Source: Rhabdornis inornatus (lineage: Eukaryota > Chordata > Aves > Passeriformes > Rhabdornithidae). From it: a DNA stretch of 64,000 nucleotides. How positions within the stretch are numbered: position 1 is the first letter of the stretch; each line of letters starts with the position of its first letter. The stretch is taken from NCBI GenBank assembly GCA_013397075.1, contig VWZS01004853.1, positions 62,001 through 126,000 on the forward strand. The letters are read 5' to 3'. Of the stretch, positions 53,254 to 64,000 are shown piece after piece. A model generated the notes under the pieces. That model was not told the DNA's origin and ran no database searches. It saw nothing but the letters and a program-made list of their open reading frames with translations. Both the position numbers and the translations under genes were made by a program.

Positions 53254-56200
53254 GTGAGTCCTTTTTTTTCATAGTGTCTCTCAAAATGGTCTTGTTTTTT
53301 TCTGAAATAGGCTGACTTACCATATGTATGGTTACTGAAAAAAGCGTTCCCAAATATTGTTGACTTTTCAAAGGGATTACTTCAGGAATAAATAGACTTC
53401 TGCAAACAGGTTTGCTACCTGGTTTGTTTTATTGGCTTGTGTCATAACTGTTATGTAGTAGTTACTGGAAACGAGACCTCTTAGAGTATCCCTAAGGTCT
53501 GTGAAGTTACAAAAGGAAATAGGAACAATAAAAGATGTTCTTTCATTAATACTGTGAAGTGTGTTGCCTATCAATGTTCCTTTGAAATAATACTTGGACA
53601 ATATACTTTCAAGAAAAGATGCATTTGGTTTGTTTTCTGAAGTAATGATACTAACACCTGGAATAATATGGTAGTCTGCATATATTGCAGATTAGGCAAA
53701 AAGGCAAAATTCCACTGGTAATCCAAACCTTGTAGTCTTGAAATAAATGGCTTTCTTTTAATTTGGAAATTTCTAAGAAAAAACAAACCAAAAAACAAAA
53801 ACAAAAAACCCAAAACCACAGCAAACAAAACCAACTTCTCTTTGTTTTAAATCTGGAAATTCACTGGGCAGGTGAGATGCTGTGGCTTGCAGAAGGCCAG
53901 CTCACAGAAAGTTCCTATTGGCAGCTGCTGCTTGCCAGAGTGTTCATGTGCAGAAAGTGCATATGTGAGCATTTGACCCCCGGTTTTGGAGCTTCAGGGA
54001 AAAGTTTTCTTAGGGAGCAGTCCAAAAGTACACAAAAGCAGGGCTAAAACTGTTTTGTGGATTATGGAATCATCGTCAACTACAACCATTAATAGATAAA
54101 AAGCTGAGGTGAAACTTTTCTTTATACCTATTCTTTATATGTATGTGTGCACCAGGCAAGTTTACAACTTAAATATAACTTGCCTTTTTGTTTTTAGACA
54201 TCCCAAAAAGTCGTATATTCAGGAGGGATTTATAAGAAAGCACAAAAACCTGGTAGCAAAAGGGGCACACACGTGATGGAAGGGTACCTGGCTAAAACTG
54301 AGAGGAGAGCTGTAGTGGCAGTGATGCTGTGGGTGGAAAGGCTGGTAGCTCCACTGTCCCTCTATGTCCTGAATGCTGCTCCTCCAGCCAAGTTTCTGTT
54401 CATTGGCTAAACAGACAGGGAGGGTGGTGTGTGGCCAGAGGGACAGACTGCCTGTAGCTGAGATGAGCTGAGGAGGGCTTTTCCTGCAGACATGGCTAAT
54501 TTGGAGTCAAATCTAACCAGGATAATGGTAGCAAGGTAAATGTAATAGCCCTGGAGTTCACTTGTGCTGCAAAACCTGTCCCTAGACAAGATTAAATAAA
54601 TCCTGTCATCAATCCCAGGTTGTGTCTCCTTGCCATGCTGTTGACTGTTAATTAAACAAATGTTTTTAAATCTGTTAATCATACAAAATTGAAGCATCTC
54701 ACCAGATTAAAAATTAGAAACCCCATGAAACTAATTGAATAATTTGCTTTTCACAGAAGAGTGATTCCCAGCTCTGTGGCCTGGTGAGGTTTTATACTGA
54801 TTGCATGCAGTCTGTCTTAGTCAAGATCTTTTACTGATAAGAATCTGAAGTCAGTATTTTGTGTGTATACAGTGTGTATAAAATCCTTTAGGATAAAGTA
54901 AGAAATTACAGATACTACTAAAGTAGTCATCTATAAAGATTTAAACCAGTTTTATCTAGCTTCATTTGCTAAGCTGAATTCCATTAAACAAAATGTATTT
55001 TAATGGACTCAAATGTAATTTATACGTATAGCCAGCTTTCCTTATTTTATATTGGTGAGTGAGAAGGGCTGTATAGAAAACTAGCAAATCAAGAGAGGTG
55101 CCAAAAGCTGTGGAAAAGTGAAACAACCTTAGGCTGTATAACATAAAGAGGTAGAAGGGAATCCTTTGGTGTCCCACTGAAAGGAAATACTAAAGTATTG
55201 AAGCAGCTTCATTTCTGTATGTAGAATACAAGTACTGAACATTCAGTTCTAGTGTATGAAATTTAAAAAGAAAGATAAAAAGGCTGGAAGGGCACCAGAA
55301 AAGCAATGATTGTGATTGGATAAAAGGCTTTAATGGAAGAGTGGAAAGCCCTTTTATTATTTTAGTATAATTTGATTTTGTGGAATGGCTTGGCTACAAA
55401 CAAAAGTATGGAGAATATATATAGGGTTACATAAATCTTTAATGAAGCTAGGCTGTTGGGTGAAGCTGTTTCAGAGAATTTAAAGCCAGACCAATCAAAA
55501 TTAGGAGCTAGACACTTTTTAAAACTTGAACATGCCAGTGGGGGGGCAAAAATTAATTAAAATATAAATTTTTAAAAAGTCACGGCAGATCAAGACAGCA
55601 TCTGCGGGTGAGGGGTAGTATCATTTTTGCTGGATGTATGGACTACATTTAAAAGTAACTGACTTGTGATATCAAAAATTAACCGAATGGTTTCTCTGGC
55701 TGTGAATTTTACCTACTTTCTTCTTACTAATTTAATTAAGAGTTCTCTGTTTGCAAAATTGTAGTACTTCAGCGTTTTCAAAATTACAGACAGAGCTTAT
55801 CAGCAAATGCTAAAAATAAATTATTAAATGAAAGCAGCAAGTGTAATGACAGGAAGGAAGATTATCCTTTCAATGAATAAATTAAATAAAATCACTCTTT
55901 TTTTTAAAACCAGTTATGCTAAATCTTTTGCAGCAGTATATAGTGTTAAAGGAAAAAAGAACCCAAGATTAGTCTTGTAGCTTAAAAAATACTCTTTCAC
56001 AGATGAGAAGGATGACACTGAGGAATGACAACAGCTTTCCCCAAATGTGACATAAACCATACCAGTTAAAAAAATTAGTGATAAACTAAATTATTTTGTA
56101 TTTTGTCAAGCTGCATGTAAATAGGGATGGTTAGAATTTAAGCAGATAGTTTAACATGGTGCCACCAAGTTAATAAGCTGCTAACCTACAAAATTGTAGT

Positions 56201-59200
56201 TGTCTCATGTTGAAGTCGAAACTAGCAAGAGTATTTAAGCCTGTTACCAACACAAGGGATTTTATTCCATTGTGGAAATACTAAGCATGGCTCAAACTAG
56301 CACTGTACTCTTTTGCAAGTCTTGTCTAGGTGCTTTCAAAAATATGTCTGATGTAAAATTTAGCACAGTACTCTGCTTGCCCCTGGGTAAGGATGCAGGC
56401 ACTAGCCAGCCCTTGGGCTGCAGGAGGCAAGGCAGCATCCCTTGTCTGATTTCTTCCCTGCAGCTTGGTGGACAGCCAGAAGCACTCTGGTTTGCTGTGC
56501 ACACCTGAGCCACCCTGCTGAGGTGTGCTAGACACCAGAGGATGGTGCCAAGGAGTGCTGGAGAGGGGCCAATGGGTGGTACTTTTTTCCACGGGTGCAG
56601 TTATTTGCACAGCACATGCACATTCTGATTCCTTCTGCCTGCCATATGTTGACATTTCTCCTTTACACAATGGATGCAAACTGCTCTTTGCTTAATGCAA
56701 TAGTGTTTTGTTTTTTTCATTTCACTTGTAAAAGATAAATGTAGAGTATTATTTTCATCTCTCTCTGAACTTCAGGAAGCCAGGAAAATAAATCTTAAAT
56801 TATCAATTCAGTTAGAGTTTCCAGACCTTTACTTTATACTGTTGAATAGATTTTTTAAAATCATGTGACATGACTGGAGCCATGACAAAGCAGAGGTAGA
56901 AGAAGACATTAAAAGAAAATAAATTCTAAAGCCATACAAACAATTCCAAGACCTTGATAAACCTGTGATTGGGTTCAAGAGTATTATTTGGTTATGTCAC
57001 CTTTGTTTAGTCAGTGTTACATTACAGTGTATTTATCTTTTAACAGTGAAGATCCCTGGTGCTGAGGAAACATAATAGAGAGGGTTATGAACTTGTAAGG
57101 TCTTAATTCTCTCTGACCTTAAAATCTTAAACATTTGATATACAGAAGTATCTAAATTAGTATGGATTATGGGAGGGGAGCTAAACTTTCAGGACTAGAC
57201 TTGCTGTCTATTGACATGGATTTCGACTTCTTTATCTAAAGACTTACGTATTATTTCACTTTTCTTTGATTTGTCATTCTTTTCTTTGGCAATTTTTGAG
57301 TTTTGACACATGCAATGGTTATAGTGAACCCGGGGTTTCTTCACCTGTATAATAGTTTTGTAGTATTATGGTGGAAACATGGTTTGTCGGGACATTGTGT
57401 CCTAAGGAGACTTAAGGAACCTGACTTTTCCCATATTCTTACAGGAAAGTCACTTTTCCATCTTCTAAGGAAATAGTTTTCTAGTTTTTCTCATTTAACT
57501 TAATTAACAATGGTACAATGTTTGTATAGAGTGGAACATTTCTTGTATTTCTGCTTTATAGATAAGCTAGCAATTATTGTGCAGTTTATCTGAAAGCATA
57601 ATACAGATAACATGAATTCACCTATTGCAGGCATTTTCGTGTTAAAAAAAAAGGAGGGAAGAGTGCTAGCTAAAAGAAAATTCGACTTTGCAAGTGCTCT
57701 CTGGAGCTTTTAGTATATGCTTCAAAATACCAATTCTCATAACAGTGTTTTGAACAGATTTAACGTGTAAAATTACATGAATTTGAAAGAATCAAGAAAG
57801 TGAAACCTTTTCCCCCTTGCTTTTGAATAGCAAGTGAAAGAACATTAACTATTACATCATTTGATTAAAAAATAGAGCTTTTTCAGAATAACCAATGCAT
57901 TTTTCTGAAATCCCCATCTTAAAATATTTTTTTAATTTGGGCATACTGGAAGTGAACATAAATGGTAGTATTTTCCTAGATAATTAAGTGGATTTCTTTG
58001 GATTATGGAAAGTGAAAATGACTTGTGAATTGGCATCTATATTATTTCAAATTATACTTTCAGAGTAGGCAAATGCTTTTTGCTTGGGCAGTGTTGAATT
58101 CAAGTTTTCAGAAGCTGTAATAGTTGCCAGATAATGCATTCTTTTTAATACTATATACAGCTGCACTTACAGGAGAAAATGCCAGAAATTGTGCTGTATT
58201 TTCACGATTACAATTAGGACAAGAAAAAGTAAGATGCCTGTTCAAACCTTGGATTTGGGACATGGAACATGAAATTTTATCTGTTGAGCATAGAGTCTGT
58301 CTCTTGCAGCCTTGCAAGTGTTAATCACCAAGCAATGTTGACTTTCTCAGTTTTTGTCAACAGCCTGACAGCATGGGTGTTGTCTCATACTAAACTACTG
58401 AGCAGTTACTTTGTGCTAACCGAGTTACAACCTGTTGAGAGCAGAACTGGCTATCAGTATTGCTCACACCTCCTTTTACACGCCAAACCAGGCAGGTTAA
58501 TGACTTGACTTACCTTGCTCCATAAACTTCCTTGTTTGCTTAGTTCAGTCTGACGTGAGCTATTAACTCCTTACTCTAGGTACTTCTTTTATTTTCCTTG
58601 TGAAAGATAGTATTTTGGACTCATTTATAATATTATCAAGGGAAGGGTAGTTTAATTTTTTTTTTAAATAACAGGAAACGCTCATCAGATCTTTATATAT
58701 GTTACCACTTTGCAGTGTGCCCTTAAAGCTGTTACTGTGGCACTTGGGTTGCTGTGAATCATTGACCCCCAGAGCCAGTCCACAGGACTCAGTGTTCTTT
58801 CTTTTTCTTTTTTCTTCCCTTTTTTCTTCTTTCTTTCTTTTTTTTCTTCTTTTCTTCCACCTTCTTTTATTTTTAATTTTTTTTCCTTTTTCCCTGTTTT
58901 CCTTTTTTTCCTTTTTTAAATTTTTTTTTTCTGATTTTTCTTTTTTTTTACTTTCCAGGGTACCTGAACTAGGTATAAAACTTGTATTTCTTTTAAGTGT
59001 ATAATTTCATACTCTACACAGTGACTAGTAAGAATTACTGTTTACTATTAGAGTTTGTGAATGTTTGGTTTCTGTAATGCTTTAATCTTCACTGAAGTAT
59101 TTTGTCAGGAATATAATTTAATTTTGCCTTTAACAAAGCAGTATGTCATATGCTACTGGTTGCAATAAATATTGTAATAAGTAAAATTCGAGTAATACTG

Positions 59201-59726
59201 CTTTATTTTTGTCCCTTACAGTTATTTGAAATTAAAGCAAGTGATTATTCACATTCTCCTTTTACTGGACTAGGTCTTCTAGCTATGTTTCATTGCAGTT
59301 CAGGGAAAGAGCAGATTGGAAATGCATTGAGCACTTGTCTTTGCCTTTGTGAAGACATTTTAAAAATCATTATTGTAACTTAGAATAATTGCCATATATT
59401 AACATGAATACATTTGTTAATTGAGATGGGAGTGATTTTCCTTCTAAGTTACACTTGACACCCACCACCAGCTGGTCCCCATTTGGCCTTTGACATCTTT
59501 TCTTTGTCAGTGTTTAATGTTATTATTGTTTAGCTACTGAATTAATTTTTGGGAGTAGACTTCATGTCTCCAGAAATATTTCTATCTGAAAAACAATGCA
59601 AATATTAACATTAAAAGTTATTTCTTTTTTCTATAATATAACTGAGAAAGGAGGAATCTATCTTTGATAAGACTCAACTACGTTGTGAAATGTATGGGTT
59701 TTTTTGTTTTTTTTTTTTTTGAACAG
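53254..59726 (+). other. FRYL: FRYL intron 2 (6,473 bp)
   Basis: The intron runs from GTGAGT to a T-rich GAACAG acceptor. It is AT-rich and mostly unique. The notable item is a T/C tract at 58795-58956 that ends in a strong-looking but apparently unused acceptor. Open frames of up to 117 codons show no recognisable product. Confidence 0.85.
58795..58956 (+). repeat. Polypyrimidine tract with 64-base pure T/C run
   Basis: Bases 58795-58858 are all T or C without interruption, and T-rich sequence with few purines continues to 58956. It ends ACTTTCCAG at 58958, an acceptor-like motif 768 bp before the real exon 3. Long purine-pyrimidine runs can form triplex DNA, and pyrimidine tracts attract PTB/U2AF-type factors. 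Confidence 0.85.
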
Positions 59727-59780
59727 GAAAAGCTCTTGTCCAGATCTCTTCAGAGAGGTGAAGATCTTCAGTTTGATCAG
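59727..59780 (+). CDS. FRYL: FRYL coding exon 3 (residues 93-110)
   Basis: This 54-nt, phase 0-0 exon encodes EKLLSRSLQRGEDLQFDQ, identical to the human FRYL residues I recall after MAEPL. It is preceded by a long T run and GAACAG and followed by CAG|GTAGGA. Its length is a multiple of three, so skipping would keep the frame. The next FRYL segment (LISSMSS...) is not found before the window ends, so intron 3 exceeds 4.2 kb and the gene is only partly present here. Confidence 0.95.
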
Positions 59781-60600
59781 GTAGGAGACATATAATTGAA
59801 GGCAACTTTTATTGCATTAAGGTGGGCTTTATTTTTGCAGAATAGTGGTTCCAATGTTGTAATAACTTAGAACATCTGAATCTGTGTCAGAAGATTGAGA
59901 CTTTGAATGTTAGTTAGACTTTATTTTCTATTGTACAATACGATAGTAAGAAACTACTAAATAGGTAATTGTTTGAAGGTGGCAGTGAAAACTGGTGGAA
60001 GAAAGAGGCTGAAATGCACAAGAGGATAAAAAGTCTTAGTTTATTTCTACTATCATTTATTGTTTGAGTGTTTGGGGTTCTGTTTTTATAAACAAATAGT
60101 GTTAATTTTATTTCAGTAATACAGCTTTTACTGAGGGCTTTTTGATTCTGTGGCAGAAGGTATAGGGTAGATTCAAAGTGTTACCAAAGTGTTACTTTGT
60201 CCTTTACTGAGAATATAGATAGACAGCTAGGCAATTCTATTTCACTTATTCTCAGTGAGCTGTGTCTGGAATGACTCCCTGCTCAATTTATTCATATTTA
60301 TTGTCTGTGTTTCTAATTCTTCAATAGTGTAGGCACATAGGCACATTTGTGTCCCTTAACCACTTCCTTGCAATGGAGAGGCAAGGTTCAGAGAAAGCCC
60401 CATTAATTGTCTGTTCCTATTTTTGACTGTTCCTGAATAGCATCTACTATATGAAGATCAGTGTTCTGTCTACAGAAAGGTTCTAAAAAGGGGCTGAGTG
60501 AGGAGAAATAAGAAATAAAACATGTAAATTTTAAAATTTGATAATATTGAAAGAAACTAGTTTTCCTGAAAATGCAATTCTTTCAAAAAATTGTTTTGAT

Positions 60601-60608
60601 TGTGTGTG

Positions 60609-60666
<58 letters not shown>
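60601..60666 (+). repeat. Compound microsatellite (TG)n(TA)n(TG)n(AG)n
   Basis: Sixty-six bases of pure dinucleotide repeats in four blocks: TG, TA, TG and then AG. Likely highly polymorphic and a usable marker for this locus. Confidence 0.97.
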
Positions 60667-63086
60667 TTCTTATTTTGTTCTTTTGTTATTTGTAATCTAC
60701 TTTGAAGCTGAGATCTGAACTTTAATGCAACTGAATAAATGCTTTAGGCAGACCTGAATGGCTGGTATAATGAACTTTATTAGGGGAATTATGCACATTG
60801 TTTGGCAAAAGGAATTAAAATTGCATCCCTCTGTTCGTTGCTTGATGTATAAAATCCTTATTAAGAACAATTCTCCAGCAGTGCAGAAGATCACAGATTA
60901 AAAAAGTGATTGGCAAAGCATGGGAATGAGGAGGATCCAGAGGTCAGAGCCACATTACCCAGCAGAGGAGCTAGAGCTCTTGCTGGGCCGACTTTGTTCA
61001 CCCTGAGGTCTTTATGGAGCCAGGAATCTGAGTCTAAAAAGTGGCTTTGCCTGTACCAGTAATGGGGTCCGAGCTACTAAGTGTTGTACTTTGTGAATAA
61101 AGAGAGCGTGCTTGGAACACAAGAGGGGTCTGGGACTAAGGAGGTATCTGATTAAGACTTGTTCTCTCAGTTCAATAAGTGATGAGAAGAGGAATGGAGG
61201 AGGAAGGCATGTAGTGTTGCCTGTCCCTCTAAGGAAAAAGTAAAATAGCATTTAATGAGATTATAAGTCATTTTTGTTGGAAACATAACCAGACCAAGAG
61301 GGCTGCTATTAAAACAAATGTGAAAAAGCAATAGCTTTTAATTTCCAAGTAGCAGAAATCTTCTGTTTGTCATTTGATATCTTAATTGGAACAATAATAT
61401 AAATTCAGCTGAAAGAGGTGAAATTTTGGAAAGGGAGCAGGAAATCTGTGTGTTGATACACTTGTGAACTGTTAAAAATTTAAGCGTTTTAGTACAAGTT
61501 CTTTATCATTCTTAGCACATCAGGAAGCTACCGGACAGGAGTTTTTTTATAGAGCATATATTGCATTTCTTAAAATATTTTTGCTTGTACAGCTTGAAGC
61601 TGAAATAGCTTGTGGGTTTGTTTTTTGTTTGTTTGTTGTAGGAAACATACTTGGCAATTTCCTACTCTTGTCCTAAGACAACAAAACTTTATGATCACGC
61701 AGAAGCTTGTGTTGACCTTCTCAGTGACTGAAAGCAGATGTATGTGAGGCTCAGGCTTGTTCATGTTTAGGCACAACTTGAACAATGTTTTCAGGATCAG
61801 GATTTTGGCCAAAGCTGGAATTTGTGCTCTAGCATCTTACTTTAATTTTGCTCCTCTCTTTTTACTTCTCAACGTGCTGCTGGATATATTATGTGAAGCA
61901 ATTAGCAATATGTTACAGCCTTCAAGACTTGAGCAGGATCTGCTGTTTCATTCTGAGGAACTGAAGTATACGTCATGTCTGTTGCAGCCCTGTTCTCCTG
62001 GGTATTAGAGGAGCACTCTGTCTGGACTGCTGCTTTCAACTGAGGCATAATGTAATACTAAAATAAAAGAGTTTTCTTGTATAAGAAATATGTATTTTTA
62101 TATAAGAAATTCTTTTTAATATAAGGTGATTTTGAATTTAGCATCCAAGCAGTATAGTAACTATTTTAAATGAAAAATAGCTGATGTTCTGCTTAGATGC
62201 ATTGCAATATTAGCAAAAATGTCATCTTCCTGGTAGTTCCAGTGCCTTTTCATTAGAATACGAAGAATACAAAACTTGGCAGGAAATAAATAATTATTAT
62301 GTAAAACTGACTTTTTATTTTTCAAGAGGAAAATGTTTTATTATGCCAGTAGTTTCTGGGTTTAGCATTTTACCAGTGACATTTTTGAATGAGTGGTGAT
62401 ACATGGTTGTTTCTGTGGAAGCCAGTGTAAATTACCTAACCACTGGAACATTTATGAGTGGTAGTAGTATTGATAAACAGTGTAAACTTACAGGAAAACC
62501 TAAGAAGAAGGTTTAGTAAAGCTTAAAATGCAGCTTGCTTCTTTTTCTTCCGCTAATAAAGCCATCAGTTCAGAACACTGTTTAATACTTGTGACTTGAA
62601 TAACTGACTGGTTAACCAGCTGAGTAGTGTGTTCAGAAGATTGAAAGAGGTCCTTCTGAGGTTTTCCTGTGGTTAACTTGTCCCCATCGCTTCCACAAAC
62701 CTAAAAACCCAAGATGCTTCAAATGAGGAAAAAGAAATAACTGCGTTAATGTTATATCAGAACATGTAATGGCGTAATATTATACCGTTATCCAGAATAG
62801 TGAATAGTAGGTAAGTTACAGCATGAGCATGGCTTCTACTAAAACCTCTTGTTTGAAAGATCCAAGAGGTTAGTAATACATGGCATCAGTGATCAACATG
62901 GTAACTCTTGCATTTCAGCCTGTCTTTTGGGAATTGGCTTGCTCCCTGCTGCCTCCTGGAAGCAAGTTTATAGTGGTTTTATGTGGTCTTCAGTAATTCC
63001 TCTGCTTTCCAAGCTGGGGTACTGTGGGGGTGTATGCTGGAGTTTGCACCACTTATTAGTGGTTTATCATCAGTCTCGTCTGTTTC

Positions 63087-63652
63087 TGTTGGGAGCCAGG
63101 ATTATTAGAGAGGCGATTGAGATGGTTTCTCGTGTTCGGACTTGGTTGTTTATTATATCTTATCAAAGAATTAGAGAAAGTACAACAGTACCTCTAGCTC
63201 CTTGCTAGAAGTAGGAAAAATGGCTACAGCTGAGACTGCTTCAAGGCCTTCTAAAGCTAAACAAACCAATAGAGGTTTAACACCTCTATTATTTATCCTT
63301 TTGACCCAATAATAGATTCCCATGACCCTTAGAGTGACATTTGACTGACCAATCCAAAGGTTACTACCTAAGTTCCATGAAGAAGAAGGAAGAAGAAGAA
63401 AACGAACAAAGACACCACCCAAAATTCTCCATCTTGTCCCATAACCACCACTATACTACAAAAACCTCAAATTTAAAACCCATCACCCAGTGAAAATACA
63501 CTCATCTAACCCACTATACATTTGGGATTTCTAACTCATTATTCATATTTACAAGTCTTCTCCAAGGTTTCAGGTCCGGAGCAGTGTTTTCCGGGGCATC
63601 TGTGCCTGGAAGCACAGAAAGCTCAAAAACTCCAGGTTTCTGAGATACAACA
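63087..63652 (-). mobile_element. LTR of an endogenous retrovirus (ERVL-like), antisense to FRYL
   Basis: About 566 bp are bounded on the + strand by TGTTG (63087) and CAACA (63652), the inverted TG...CA ends of an LTR. In minus orientation a polyadenylation signal AATAAA lies at 63149-63154 near the element's 3' end. The interior is unlike the flanks: A/C-rich on the + strand, with a GAA-rich run at 63379-63402. Several stretches (for example CAAGGTTTCAGGTC and TCCGGGGCATCTGTGCCTGG) recall LTRs common in songbird genomes, though this is from memory. The five bases outside each end (GTTTC and GGGTA) are not a target duplication, so one edge may be wrong or the insertion is old. No retroviral coding sequence is seen, so it looks like a solo LTR. 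Confidence 0.55.
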
Positions 63653-64000
63653 GGGTACTTGTGAGTTCTCTCTAAGTTTTTAGTTAAAGGAAGCCTAGAG
63701 AACTTAAGTTTGATAACATCTTAAAGTCTTCCTTCTACGATGGTTTCTATTGCCACATCAGTTGCACAGATGAGTTTACTACTCATATGGGCTTTCTGAA
63801 AGAAAGCAGTAGACAGGGGAGTTATAATAAAAGTAAATATAGCTTGAGACCCAGACCAGCCAAATGTATTAAAGGCAATGTAGAATATCTAAAAGGCTCC
63901 TACTTTTGTTTATATAATTATCAAAGAAGCAGGTTTTTAGAAGTTATATACTTCCTCAGTTTTGGAGGGCTGCCTCTTATCTGCCATTTGTGATGTGAAG

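Larger units (their letters stand above)
59781..64000 (+). other. FRYL: FRYL intron 3, 5' part (runs off the window)
   Basis: AT-rich intron sequence with a compound microsatellite at 60601-60666 and an antisense LTR-like element near the right end. No further FRYL exon is recognisable up to position 64000. Confidence 0.8.

Noticed and set aside
58699..59004. Phe/Leu/Ser-rich membrane-like protein
   Set aside because: The hydrophobic run is only the translation of the polypyrimidine tract.

Overview
This is AT-rich vertebrate nuclear DNA with large introns, GT-AG splicing, CpG-island promoters, microsatellites and truncated CR1 LINE 3' ends in the form typical of birds. An LTR-like element near the right end resembles LTRs I recall from songbird genomes, so a passerine is my best guess. 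That guess rests on memory of repeat families and not on a search. There are no prokaryotic genes, CRISPR arrays or operons.

The only gene I can establish is the 5' end of FRYL (furry-like) on the + strand. Three coding exons were read by joining splice sites. Exon 1 (27979-28054) lies in a CpG island. Exon 2 (53054-53253) follows a 24,999-bp intron. Exon 3 (59727-59780) follows a 6,473-bp intron. Together they give 110 in-frame residues with consistent splice phases. The match to the start of FRYL (SNITIDPDVKPGEYVIKSLF, then EKLLSRSLQRGEDLQFDQ) is nearly exact. The third intron runs off the right edge, so more than 2,900 residues of the protein lie outside the window. The usual FRYL start methionine is residue 53 of the frame seen here. 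The extra 52 residues begin with a segment resembling the N terminus of the paralogue FRY.

Layout: 1-8.2 kb is AT-rich with one old CR1 fragment and no recognisable exon. At 8.2-8.8 kb there is a CR1 3' end and an LTR-like piece. At 8.8-9.2 kb there is a second CpG island with (GGGCC)x4 and a donor-like site, possibly a distal promoter. From 9.2-27.2 kb there is featureless AT-rich sequence with one exon-like segment at 12.4 kb. At 27.26-27.40 kb is a CR1 end, and at 27.75-28.07 kb the FRYL CpG island and exon 1. Intron 1 holds simple repeats, a 67-bp tandem duplication and an isolated CpG-rich, tRNA-like islet at 37.3-37.5 kb. Intron 2 holds a 64-base pure pyrimidine run. Intron 3 holds a compound microsatellite and an antisense LTR.

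Almost all short open reading frames look like chance: they are short, lack recognisable domains, and overlap one another on both strands. I found no convincing new biological system. The best leads are the two-promoter, two-start arrangement of FRYL, the upstream CpG island, and the islet in intron 1.
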